Source of the DNA: Rhodosporidiobolus odoratus
Lineage: Eukaryota; Basidiomycota; Microbotryomycetes; Sporidiobolales; Sporidiobolaceae
Length of the DNA: 64,000 nt
Assembly (NCBI GenBank): GCA_034387635.1
Contig: JAOANU010000008.1
Span: forward strand, 248,001 to 312,000
Reading direction: 5' to 3'
Shown in pieces: positions 45,797 to 55,617 of this stretch. A model generated the notes under the pieces. That model ran no database searches and was not told where the DNA came from. It worked only from the letters and a program-made list of their open reading frames with translations. The first letter of the stretch is position 1. The number at the start of each line of letters is the position of its first letter. The position numbers and the translations under genes were made by a program.

Positions 45797-46085
45797 TGTA
45801 AGCCCCATCGGTCTTACTACGGTGCTATGAGACGGATTAGGTTGGTCAGGAGACGGAAGGTAATTAGGGTGGAAAAGATGAGACTCGAAGACGAAGTTGA
45901 ACGAGCTTCTCTCTCTCCCTGGTTTGTTCCCTACGCATCCGCTTACGGGACTTTCCAGGTGAGTTCTCTCGTTGTAGTCTTCAGTTCCCTACGCATCCGC
46001 TTACGGGACTTTCCAGCAATCCAACCCTGGTCCTTGTTCTCGTGGCGCTGCATCGAGAGTGTTGGTCGAACTTCTCGACCTTCCA
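45797..46085 (+). repeat. 5' LTR (289 bp)
   Basis: Begins TGTAAGCCCC, ends TTCCA. It contains a 33-bp direct repeat (45926-45958 and 45984-46016). A GTGAGT donor-like site directly follows the first copy and a TTTCCAG acceptor-like site ends the second. Confidence 0.95.
45926..46016 (+). repeat. 33-bp direct repeat pair within the LTR
   Basis: Two identical 33-bp units (start GTTCCCTACGC, end GACTTTCCAG), 25 bp apart. The same pair occurs in the 3' LTR. The segment from GTGAGT to the second TTTCCAG is 58 bp, the size of a normal intron in this genome; its removal would leave exactly one unit. Confidence 0.85.
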
Positions 46086-46317
46086 CTTTTTTTTTAACAA
46101 CCGATCAGTCGTTACCCTGGACCGTCAATTCACCCGTTCATACGCCAAGAGGTTCGGCGTACTACCCATCAACCCGTCCACTTACCCTCAGGAGCGGCAG
46201 CGTCGACAACCCGTCTCTCCCCCTCCTCCCCCATCTCTGGACTCCGACATCTCTCCCTCATCCGGTTCAGAGATCGACGACAAACCACCGGTATCACGGA
46301 AACGGATTACTCGCACC

Positions 46318-49300
46318 ATGGTCACCCCCACTAGCACTAGCTACTCGTACCAGCCCGGCAAACCCCCCATTCTCGTCGATTCCTCTCCCGCCGGCTTACT
46401 CGCCTTCTCCCGCGCCGCCAAACTCTTCTTCCGCACTAAGAAGATCGAGGACTCGGAGGACAAGGTCGCGTACGTCGGAGCTGGACTCGTCGGGTTCCCG
46501 GAGCTCTACAATTGGTATCTCTCCTCGGCGGCGGACCATGAGAAGAAGGAGTATGACTCGTTCTTGGCGGATCTTCAACGTCGAGCGCTCCCCCGAGACT
46601 ATGTCTGGGAAGCTAAGGGGCGACTTCGTTCGGCGCGTCAAGGGAACGAGGACTACGAAGATTGGGCCGACTCGATGAGGTCCGAACACCTTTCCCTCAC
46701 CACCAACGTCGTCAGCACCCGAGACTTCCTCGAATGCCTCCTCTACGGTATGGACGACGAGCTTGCGTCAGTGCTTCGTCGTGGTCAGGTCCTCAAGAAC
46801 TCGGGCTTCCATCAAGACGATCTCACCTCCGTCGCTCTTTCCTCCACTTCTCTCGCTTTCACCGCCCCTCTCGACTACGACAAGTTCGACAGAGAAGCCC
46901 GAGACGAGTGGAACAAGATCGCAGCTCGCCGTCGCAACAACTCGGAGCAGATCAAGGCCCTTCATCGCAAGAACGGCGGTTCGTCCTCCGCGGTCGGCGG
47001 CAGGACTTCTTCGTCCGGTACCGGTCGTTCTACCCCCTCCCACAAGGCGGTCACCTCGGTCATCACCACCGAGACCGTCGATCGCGGCAACAGTAACGGC
47101 AACGGCAACGGCAACGGGCTTCCTCCTCTCGCCAAGCTCACCGATCTCGAGCGCGACTGGCTTAGCGCTACCAAAGGGTGCTTCAAGTGCCGTACTTCCT
47201 ACGTCGATCACGAAGGGCGCGACTGTAAAACTTGGGCGCCTCGCGGACACGTCGTCCCCGTCCCCGTCGGTTGGAACAAGGACAAGCCCGTTCCCGCATC
47301 CTTCGCCGCTAGCAACGTCGGTTCCATGGTCGCCGCACTCCACCTCTCCGACTCGGAAGGCGACATTGAGGTTCCGGGCGCTTTCGCGGACGAGTCGGAC
47401 TCGGACAGTGACTCGTGCGTTTTCCCTCCTCTTCCTCTCGAATTCCCCTCGAAGCGCGGACGTCGACGAGTGTTAGGCCTGACTGACTCCGGTTCTTCCG
47501 TGACGCTCATCGCAGATAAGCTCGCGTTCGAACTGGGGTTGGAAAGGTTCAAGCTTAGTAGACCAAAGCGTGTTAGAGTTGCAATTCAAGGAGGGGAGGA
47601 TTCATTCCTCATCACGGACTTTGTACGGACTCGAGTCACCCTCGAAAACAGTTCATGGTCGTCGGCTGTGGCTACCCTCCTCATCGCTCCGCTTTCCGAC
47701 CCCTTCGACGTTATCCTCGGGGTCCCCTTCCTTAAGACGAATCGCATCTCCCTCGTCTCGTACCCGGAACCGCAAGTCCTTGTCGACCGAGGCGAAGGTC
47801 TACTCCCCTTCGACCTCCTCGCCGACGTTCAAGGACCTCTCACCGCCTTCGAGACCCTCAAGCTCACCGACGGAGAATCGACGACGACGTCTCTCATCTC
47901 CGAAATCGCCTCCGCCTGCGCCGCTACCCTCGTCGACAAGGTCGAAACGGAATCGAAGGAACTGACGGACATGAATGGACGAGCGGCGAAACTCATGACG
48001 GAGTTCGAAGACCTCTTTCCTTCGGTTCTTCCTCCTCTCGCCGGCGACGCTCTCGAGAAGGCGAAGGCCCGCCATCGGATCCGCCTCGTCGACTCGAACA
48101 AAGTTCACAACCAACGTGGTTTCTCGGTCCCGCGCAAGTGGCGAGAAGCGTGGAAACGGATGCTAGAAGAACATCTCGCCGCCGGTCGTCTCCGTCCCTC
48201 CACCTCTCCTTTCGCTTCCGCCGCCTTCGTCGTACCGAAGAAGGATCCTCTCGCCGACCCACGATGGGTCAACAACTACCGAGGGCTCAACAGCAACACC
48301 GTTAAGGACAGGACGCCCCTTCCTCTCACGGACGAGGTCCTCGTCGACGCCGCCCTCGCCCGGTTTTGGGGCAAGATTGACATGACCAATGCCTTTTTCC
48401 AGACTCTCATGGACCCCGCCGACATCGAGAAAACGGCCATCAAGACTCCCTGGGGTCTCTTCGAGTGGACCGTCATGCCGCAAGGACTCTGCAACGCCCC
48501 GGCTACTCACCAAGCGCGCGTCAACGACGCCCTTCGGCACCTCATCGGCGTTTGCTGTCAAGCCTTTGTCGTCGACGTCATCATCTACTCCAACACCATC
48601 GAAGAGCACGAAGCGAACTGTCGAGCCGTCCTTTCCGCCCTTCGCGAAGCCGGTCTTTACTGCTCTCGCAAGAAGACCGACCTCTTCACCCTCCGTACCG
48701 ATTTTCTCGGCCACGTCATCTCTCGCAACGGACTCGAGGCAAGCTCGGAAAAGACGGACAAGATCAAGAACTGGCCTCGTCCGAAGACGGTCTCTCAAGT
48801 TCGCGGTTTCCTCGGCGTCGTTCAGTACTTGCGGAAGTTTATACCGGATTTAGCTATGTTTACTTCCACTCTCACCCCTCTCACCAAGAAGGGGACGACC
48901 GGGATTGAACACTTGTGGACGGAAAAGGAGGAGAAGGCTTTCGAGGCGATCAAAAAGATCGTTACCTCACTGCCTGTGCTAAAGCCACTCGATCAGTCTT
49001 CTGGGAAGAAGATCTGGTTGATGACGGACGCATCAAAGGTTGGAATTGGTGCCGTCTTACTCCAAGGAGAAGATTGGAAAACCGCTTCTCCCTGCGGCTT
49101 TTACTCGCGCCAGTACATTCCCGCCGAGAAGAACTACCCGACGCATGAGCAGGAGCTGCTAGCGATCGTCGCTGCGCTTAAGGCATGGCGCTTCGATCTC
49201 CTGGGGGTTCACTTCACCGTACTAACGGACCATGATACCCTCAAACACTTCCGCACTCAGCAAACTCTCTCGAAGAGACAAGCTCGGTGGACGGAGGTGT

Positions 49301-50934
49301 TAGCTGACTACGATTACGCGCTCGAGTACGTTCCTGGGCCGCAAAACACGGTAGCGGACGCGTTGAGTCGGTTCTCCTTCGCGGGACAAGAAGCGGTACT
49401 AGCGGTTTGCGGGATCTCATCGGTCTCATTATCAAGGGATGTGGTGACGAGGGTTAAAGGAGGATACGCTGACGACCCCTTCATCGTTCAGATCCTCCGC
49501 AACCTCTCCTCTACCCCTTCCTTCTCCCTCACCGACGGTCTCCTCTACTACGAAGACTCAAGGCTCGTCGTTCCCAAGGACAAGAAACTCCGAGAGACGT
49601 TGCTGCACAATGCGCACGATGCTCTTGGACACCTCGGACCTCGCAAAACGGCAGCGGCGCTCTCGTCGTCGTTTTACTGGAGCGGAATGGGGAAAGACGT
49701 TGAGTCATACTGTTCCTCTTGCGACGGTTGTCAACGGTTTAAGGCGAGGACGACGAGGAGGACTGGGAAGTTGCACTCCCTCCCCGTGCCCCCTCGACCG
49801 TTCGCGGACGTCGCTCTGGACTTCGTCGGTCCCTTACCTCTGTCGGAGGGAAAGGACTTGATGTTGACGATGACCGACCGACTTACGGGTTACACTCGCG
49901 TTCTTCCCTGCCGTTCTAAGGATGGCGCGAGGGAAATCGCCGAGCTCGTCTACCGCGGATGGTACTGTCTCTTCGGGCTTCCCGAGCGTCTCGTGTCCGA
50001 CCGAGACAAGCTTTTTACGTCGAAGTTTTGGCGGGCCCTTCGCAAGCGTGTCGGGCTCCACTTGCAGATGTCTACCTCGTTTCACCCCGAAACGGACGGT
50101 CGGTCGGAACGGACGAACAAAACGGTTATTCAAATCCTGCGTCAATACGTTTCGAGGCAACAACGAGACTGGGTGAGTCACCTTTCCTCTGTCGAATACG
50201 CGGTCAATGCTGCCGTGAACGATTCCACAGGGAAGACACCCTTCGAACTCGTTCTCGGTTTCACCCCCTCTCTCTCCCCTTCTCCTGCCTCGCCCCCTTC
50301 CTCCGTCCCCGCTGTCGAAACGGTTATCGAAGGTCGGCAACTCGCAGTTCAAGAAGCAAGAGACTCGTTAGCGGCGTCGAAGGTACGGCAAGCGGAACAG
50401 GCGAATCGGAAACGAGGGGAGGAACCCTCGTTAACCGTAGGTGATTCGGTTATGGTCGACTCGTCCGATCGGCGAGCGCGGTACAAGACTCGAGGTGGAG
50501 ACAGCAGGGCGTCAAAACTCTTCCCTCGCTGGGACGGGCCCTACAAAATCCTCCGCGTCTTCGACGACACCTCAACCTACAAACTCGACCTCCCTCCCTC
50601 CGATCGCGCCCATCCTATCTTCCACTCTTCTAAACTCAAGCCCTACGTCCCCAACGACCCCTCCGTCTTTCCCTCTCGCACTCCTCCCCGCCCTGAGCCG
50701 ATCGACGTCGATGGCGAATCCGAGTACGTTATTGAGAAGGTTGTCGATGAGCGGGTGTTTCGAAGGAAAAGGCAGTATATGGTTAAGTGGGAGGAATACC
50801 CGGACGAGGACAACTTGTGGGAACCGAGGGAAGCTTTGGAGGACACAGCTGCGTTGCAGGAATGGGAGGACAGGGACAAGGGTGGGGAACTTGGCGACGA
50901 CGAGGTCGTCGAGGGAGGGAGGGGAGGGGTGTAA
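46318..50934 (+). CDS. Gag-Pol polyprotein of Ty3/Gypsy chromovirus
   Basis: From ATG 46318 (MVTPTSTSYS) 1,538 residues in one frame, without a gag/pol frameshift. Gag ends with a variant zinc knuckle CFKCRTSYVDHEGRDC (residue about 288; spacing CX2CX6HX4C). Protease: LTDSGSSVTLI (Asp about 390). Reverse transcriptase: KIDMTNAF (Asp about 688), MPQGLCNAP; the YxDD box reads FVVD at about 750-753, so the first catalytic Asp is Val. RNase H: MTDASKVGIGA. Integrase: HHCC finger (from His about 1097), then Asp 1168, Asp 1228 and Glu 1264, the last two 35 residues apart. C-terminal chromodomain: EYVIEKVVDERVFRRKRQYMVKW and DNLWEPREAL. The frame is also open upstream to 46042 but lacks an ATG. Its stop TAA (50932-50934) lies inside the 3' LTR. 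Confidence 0.95.
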   Translation: MVTPTSTSYSYQPGKPPILVDSSPAGLLAFSRAAKLFFRTKKIEDSEDKVAYVGAGLVGFPELYNWYLSSAADHEKKEYDSFLADLQRRALPRDYVWEAKGRLRSARQGNEDYEDWADSMRSEHLSLTTNVVSTRDFLECLLYGMDDELASVLRRGQVLKNSGFHQDDLTSVALSSTSLAFTAPLDYDKFDREARDEWNKIAARRRNNSEQIKALHRKNGGSSSAVGGRTSSSGTGRSTPSHKAVTSVITTETVDRGNSNGNGNGNGLPPLAKLTDLERDWLSATKGCFKCRTSYVDHEGRDCKTWAPRGHVVPVPVGWNKDKPVPASFAASNVGSMVAALHLSDSEGDIEVPGAFADESDSDSDSCVFPPLPLEFPSKRGRRRVLGLTDSGSSVTLIADKLAFELGLERFKLSRPKRVRVAIQGGEDSFLITDFVRTRVTLENSSWSSAVATLLIAPLSDPFDVILGVPFLKTNRISLVSYPEPQVLVDRGEGLLPFDLLADVQGPLTAFETLKLTDGESTTTSLISEIASACAATLVDKVETESKELTDMNGRAAKLMTEFEDLFPSVLPPLAGDALEKAKARHRIRLVDSNKVHNQRGFSVPRKWREAWKRMLEEHLAAGRLRPSTSPFASAAFVVPKKDPLADPRWVNNYRGLNSNTVKDRTPLPLTDEVLVDAALARFWGKIDMTNAFFQTLMDPADIEKTAIKTPWGLFEWTVMPQGLCNAPATHQARVNDALRHLIGVCCQAFVVDVIIYSNTIEEHEANCRAVLSALREAGLYCSRKKTDLFTLRTDFLGHVISRNGLEASSEKTDKIKNWPRPKTVSQVRGFLGVVQYLRKFIPDLAMFTSTLTPLTKKGTTGIEHLWTEKEEKAFEAIKKIVTSLPVLKPLDQSSGKKIWLMTDASKVGIGAVLLQGEDWKTASPCGFYSRQYIPAEKNYPTHEQELLAIVAALKAWRFDLLGVHFTVLTDHDTLKHFRTQQTLSKRQARWTEVLADYDYALEYVPGPQNTVADALSRFSFAGQEAVLAVCGISSVSLSRDVVTRVKGGYADDPFIVQILRNLSSTPSFSLTDGLLYYEDSRLVVPKDKKLRETLLHNAHDALGHLGPRKTAAALSSSFYWSGMGKDVESYCSSCDGCQRFKARTTRRTGKLHSLPVPPRPFADVALDFVGPLPLSEGKDLMLTMTDRLTGYTRVLPCRSKDGAREIAELVYRGWYCLFGLPERLVSDRDKLFTSKFWRALRKRVGLHLQMSTSFHPETDGRSERTNKTVIQILRQYVSRQQRDWVSHLSSVEYAVNAAVNDSTGKTPFELVLGFTPSLSPSPASPPSSVPAVETVIEGRQLAVQEARDSLAASKVRQAEQANRKRGEEPSLTVGDSVMVDSSDRRARYKTRGGDSRASKLFPRWDGPYKILRVFDDTSTYKLDLPPSDRAHPIFHSSKLKPYVPNDPSVFPSRTPPRPEPIDVDGESEYVIEKVVDERVFRRKRQYMVKWEEYPDEDNLWEPREALEDTAALQEWEDRDKGGELGDDEVVEGGRGGV
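50911..50929 (+). other. Polypurine tract (plus-strand primer site)
   Basis: A 19-nt purine run (GAGGGAGGGAGGGGAGGGG) ends exactly at the base before the 3' LTR, as expected for the plus-strand primer. It is translated in frame as the Gly-rich C-terminus of the polyprotein. Confidence 0.85.
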
Positions 50935-51218
50935 GCCCCATCGGTCTTACTACGGTGCTATGAGACGGATTAGGTTGGTCAGGAGACGGAAGGTAATTAG
51001 GGTGGAAAAGATGAGACTCGAAGACGAAGTTGAACGAGCTTCTCTCTCTCCCTGGTTTGTTCCCTACGCATCCGCTTACGGGACTTTCCAGGTGAGTTCT
51101 CTCGTTGTAGTCTTCAGTTCCCTACGCATCCGCTTACGGGACTTTCCAGCAATCCAACCCTGGTCCTTGTTCTCGTGGCGCTGCATCGAGAGTGTTGGTC
51201 GAACTTCTCGACCTTCCA
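50930..51218 (+). repeat. 3' LTR (289 bp)
   Basis: Same sequence as the 5' LTR as far as I can read by eye. It supplies the stop codon of the gag-pol frame in its first bases (TGTAAG). Confidence 0.95.
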
Positions 51219-51223
51219 AGCGT
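51219..51223. repeat. Target site duplication, right copy (AGCGT)
   Basis: AGCGT directly after the 3' LTR, matching 45792-45796. Confidence 0.9.
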
Positions 51224-51329
51224 ATCCTGAGTAATTTGCCTCAAGGGCAGACCCTTGTTGGTATGACCTTTTTCTCTCTCCTGGCCTCTCGATTGACCTG
51301 CCTTGTGTTGTGCAGCTCAATTCGCGTGA
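51219..51329 (+). pseudogene. 3' part of the small gene split by the retrotransposon
   Basis: In the frame set by the target duplication (..CGT) the sequence reads ILSNLPQGQTLV, splices at a GTATGA donor (51261) to an acceptor at 51313-51315, and ends AQFA with a stop at 51327-51329. The helix interrupted at QDLQR on the left flank continues here. The gap 51330-51562 that follows contains only the two converging 3' flanks. Confidence 0.6.
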
Positions 51330-51562
51330 GGGAAAGTGTGGATGAGGACTATTGCCGAGACGTTCTCATCGCCTCTCGCTTAATGGACCACCTTGACTCG
51401 CTCTCAAGGGATCAGCGATCAGCGGAGGAGAGACCTCAGTCTTCACATGCTTGATTGCAATACTAGAACATGTAAACGTCGACAGTGACGGCATAAGCAA
51501 GAACAGAAGAAAACAAACACCGCGCGAGAAAAACGAATACTCCACCTTCCTTCCCCTCCCCC

Positions 51563-54500
51563 CTAAGCATCCTCGTCCAGATGACTGTCACCGCGGAAGA
51601 GATACATGACGTCCGCGAGAGAAAGCTTGTTGGCTTTGGCGAGCTGTCCACCTTCGAGCGCCGCTTTAGCAAGTTCCGCCTTCTGTTCCTGCAGTTTGAG
51701 GATACGATCCTCGACGGTATTCTCAATCGTGAGCTTGTAGATCTTGACGTCGTCTTGCTGGCCGAAACGGTGGGCGCTGCGAGGTGACGAGGTATGAGCA
51801 AGGGTACGGAAAGGCGAAATTCAGGACGAACCGGTCGAAAGCTTGTTGCTCGATAGCCCTGTGATAGGAGGATGCAGACGATAGGAAGTCAATCTCGAAG
51901 CTCAGGCTAAACTTGATTTATCAGAAAAGCGTACGGGTTCCACCAAAGGTCAAGTAGGATTACTGTCAGAATTAGGCGTTGATCAGCTGGTTATCCGATC
52001 CGATCCGACGTTGGGCACGAGCGAGGGCTAACCTCGCGAACAGCATGTCAAGTTGAGACCGACAGCACCGCACTTGATCGAGACGAGGATGATCGTGGTC
52101 TTGCGGTCATTCCGAATCTGGTCGAGCGCTTCCTCCTTTTTCTTGGCGTTAAGCTTGCCGTCGACTATGGGTTGCCGCGCATGTCAGGACTGGGGCTCGG
52201 ATGCAGGGAAAGAACCGAGACGCACAGCGGGTGAAGCGGAATCCCCCTTTTTTGAGGAAGGGCTCGAGGATATCGAACATCGTGGTGAACTGTCGAGAGG
52301 ACGCTGGTCAGGGACGTAGATGCTTAAGACCAGGAAGAGTACGCACCTGTGAGAAGATGATCGTCTTCTTCGGCCTATACTCGAGGAGCTCAACCTCCGC
52401 ATCGCTACCTTCTGCATGCTCTTGCTTACGCCTGTTCTCCTTCTTGACCCTAGCACGCTCGACCTCGCTCTCCGTCCTTATATCTTCGAGAAGCTTGAGC
52501 GTCTTCCGAACTTTGGTCGAGAAGGCGAGCTTGTCGTACTTTGCCATGTCGGACCGGCAAGTCGAGCAGTACTTTTTGTCGGAAGCGATCGAGGTCTGAC
52601 AGAGTCCACAGAGGACGCGGTCCGACGATCCCGCCAGAGACATGGCATCGAGCATGCCGGAGAGACCGTCGTCGTTCGATGGTGAGCGGGACGCGGTAGC
52701 AGCGTCGGGGGTCGGGTCAAGGTCTTCGTCCTCAGCGGTAGTGTTGCCGGTAATCAGGGCAGGGTGATTGCAAGCCTGGCGCATGCGCTGTATCGTGCAA
52801 AGACATTCGAGTCAATGTGGCTTGGCTCAGTCAAGTGGGCAGGAACGTACGAGCAATTTGGTAAGCACTTGAATGTAGTTTTCCATGACGGAGCCGGACT
52901 TAATGAACGAGTTCATCTGGAGTTGCATGGCCTCCTCAATCGCTTTGTAGAAGTTGGCCTCATCCCTGCGTGTGGCAGATGTAGAATGAGCAATAGCCTT
53001 GACAGGATGAGTAGGGGGAACGCACTCGTCGAGGAAAGGGCTCTTGACCTCGATGATCTCCCGCGCAGGTAACGTCAGGAGAGGCTTGCCCTCGACAGTC
53101 ATAGTCTTTGTTCGACGAAGCATGATAGCCTTGAGCACAATCTATCACGTGGGGAATTGATGGTCAGCGGTCAGGCAAGGGAGGGATGGGAAACGTCCGC
53201 ACCGAGAGCCGGGCAAAACCCGTCTTCGAGCGTTTGCCCTTGATGGGATCGGCAATTTTCGCTTTGAACCTGATGACATGAGAATGTAGGTAAGCTGCTT
53301 TTAGATTGAGGGTCGACGGTCGAGCAAGAGAGGAACCGGAGCACGTGTACTCACTCGGAATAGTGATGCATCGGGTTACAGACCCCTTTGCCAAGGAACT
53401 CGAGAAGCGAGTAAAGGTCCATTATACCGTTTTGAACGCTGCGGGACGAGGAGCTTGAGCACGAAGGGAAAGCAGTAGCAAGCGAAGGGGCATACGGCGT
53501 TCCGGTCAAGCACCAGCGGAAGTGACCTTCTAGGGCACAGCAGGCCTTGTGCATCTTGGTCGTGCGACCCTTGATCTGGTGAGCCTCGTCGAGGATGACT
53601 GTGCTTGCGCAAAGGGAAGCTGTCAGCGCACGAGTACCCTTTCGGCGAGTGAGGAATGAGTACGGACTTCGGTAGAAAGAGTAATCATCGTCAAAGAGCG
53701 GCCCGAGGTCTTTGCTGTCGAGGAATGAGTCGAGGTCGTCGCCGTCTTCATCCTTCTTTGCCTTACCCTTCGTCGCGTTCTTGGGTTTCGGATCGACCCA
53801 CTCGGAAGAGCATGTCTGGTACGAAGTGATGACCACGTCGTACCTCTGCAACTTGCGGCCCTCTGCAGAAGAGGTGGACGGAAGGGAAAGTCAGTTTGAG
53901 AAGGTCGTGCATGCGATGCGGACGGTTGACGAACCGGTGGCCCTCCCCGAGCCATGATGCACTAGCACCCTCAGCCTTCCATCTGATTTGGCTTCAATCT
54001 CACTCTTCCACTGCTGCATGAGGGCGACAGGGCAGACCACGAGCGTCGTCTTCGATTTGCAGGCTTTGCGATCGGAAGGGTTCGCCAGAATGAGGGAAAG
54101 CATCCTACACAAGCAAGGTGTCAGTACTAGATCGGACAGAGTGATCGAGGGGTGAGGGTTCTAAACGGACTGGATTGTCTTTCCGAGACCCATGTCATCG
54201 GCAAGGATACCACCACGCTTCTTCCCTTTTTCACGGTCCTTCAACCAATGCACACCTTGCACTTGATGTGACATGAGCGAGACTTCGAGACCATCTGGGG
54301 CGGCCTGCAGGAAGGATAGAAAGGAGAAACAGCTCAAAGCATGTCAGTGGGTTTGTGCACTATAGCAAGATCAGAATGGCGTACGTCGCTTGTGTCTACG
54401 CCTTCCATATCCAGAGTCGAGCCTACGAGCTCCTTGAGTGCGGCTTCTTGATCTTGTGCGGACAGGTTGTCGGAGACGTTAAGATCTTTCATGGCTTTCT

Positions 54501-55617
54501 CGAGAGCACGGTCGTCGCCTATGGGGTAGACTGGTCAGGCAGGTACACGAGAGCAGCGTAGCACGTCGTATGCGATGATCGAGAAAGGTAAAGTTGAGAC
54601 GGCAGTAACGAAGAACGTACCGAGGTCAACCTGACCGGATGAAGTAGTTGAACTAGGAGCGTTCTTGGGTACAGGTATCGGTACGCCGAGCTTCTTCTGC
54701 TGCGCCTGCATCTCGGCGATAGCCCTCTCCTTTGCCGAGAGTGGCTTGTTTACGTCAACCTTGAACGCGCTGGCGGAAGAAGCGAAGCCGCCCCCCGACG
54801 GCTTACGAGCTCCGGACGAAGTATTGAAGAGGCCGGCAGACGGTGCTCGAGGTCCGATACCATTCGGCACACTGTTGCTGATGGGTCGAAGGGGAGCAGC
54901 AGCGGGTTTGGGCGGCAGAGATCGGGGTTGGGGTTGCAGGAAGAAGCCGTATTGGTCGAGTCGCCCAGCTTTGCCTGACCGGGAAGGTTGAGGCAAGTCG
55001 TCCTCGTCCTCCTCAGTGATGTGAATCTCAGTCTGGCGGGACGAAACAGCTGGTTTGGCAGGCAAAGGTCGAGCGAGAGGTAGTTGAGGTTGAGGCGGGC
55101 GCTGCATTTCGCGGGAAGGAGACGGCGTTTCGCGGTAGTCGGAGCTCCGTCCCTGTCCTGCTGTTGCGAACGACGAGTCGCCATCGTCGATGAAGGAATC
55201 CTGAGAAGCGTCTGCTTGCGAGTTTCCATTGCCCTCTTCCCTCGAGGTGTCGACGGCGCCGAGGTCCTCACCCTCTCCCTCCGATTCAGTGTCCGGCTCG
55301 TTCTCCTCATCCTCATCCTCCTCTGCGCTCTCGTCCTCCTCTGTCAGACGCGCTCGCGCCGAATGTACTCGCTCGTCTTCATCGCTCGAAGCGGCGATTC
55401 TAGCTTTGGCGCGCCTCGATGGCTGCAGAAGTTGCTGGGCACGCGCAGATAGGAATTGATCTTCGTCCAGCTGGTCCTCGTCGTCTGAGTCGACGATGCG
55501 AGGCGGTGGTCGACGATTGTTGAGGGAAGGAGCCAGAGTGCGTCGAAAAGTAGACGACCGGGGATGTTCGTCATCCGAAGACAATGTGAGGTCGAGTACA
55601 CTACTCCGGTACGCCAT
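51563..55617 (-). CDS. SNF2-family ATPase with embedded zinc-finger segment, ULS1/RIS1-like
   Basis: About 1,100 residues from ATG 55617 (MAYRSSVLDLTLSSDDE). The N-terminal third is acidic and disordered; LDLTLSSDDE looks like a SUMO-interacting motif. Core: [29 protein letters not shown] (Walker A), VVCPVALMQQWKSEI, DVVITSYQT, ILDEAHQIKGR (DEAH-type box), LTGTPLQN, LRRTK. Between the lobes lies a RING-like Cys segment CGLCQTSIASDKKYCSTC with no His visible, so the zinc site is reduced compared with a RING. C-terminal lobe: [69 protein letters not shown] (read in parts). Family members are DNA translocases linked to SUMO-targeted ubiquitin ligation and replication stress. RAD16 and RAD5 share the layout; RAD5 would have a HIRAN domain, absent here. 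Confidence 0.82.

Larger units (their letters stand above)
45797..51218 (+). mobile_element. Complete Ty3/Gypsy LTR retrotransposon (chromovirus) inserted in a coding sequence
   Basis: 5,422 bp bounded by two 289-bp LTRs (TGTAAG...TTCCA) that I read as identical, flanked by the 5-bp target duplication AGCGT. One long gag-pol frame carries zinc-knuckle-like, protease, reverse transcriptase, RNase H, integrase and chromodomain blocks in Ty3/Gypsy order. A polypurine tract abuts the 3' LTR. No sequence complementary to a tRNA 3' end (TGG...) follows the 5' LTR; instead there is C plus nine T. Identical LTRs indicate a recent insertion. Confidence 0.95.

Noticed and set aside
45254..46678. A 474-residue frame running from the split gene through the 5' LTR into the element
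   Set aside because: Inside the element it is out of frame with gag, so the part beyond 45796 is a chance read-through; only 45344-45796 belongs to the host gene.
48163..48798. A 211-residue minus-strand frame inside the retrotransposon
   Set aside because: Antisense to conserved reverse transcriptase blocks; no family features. Antisense retroelement ORFs exist, but nothing here supports one.
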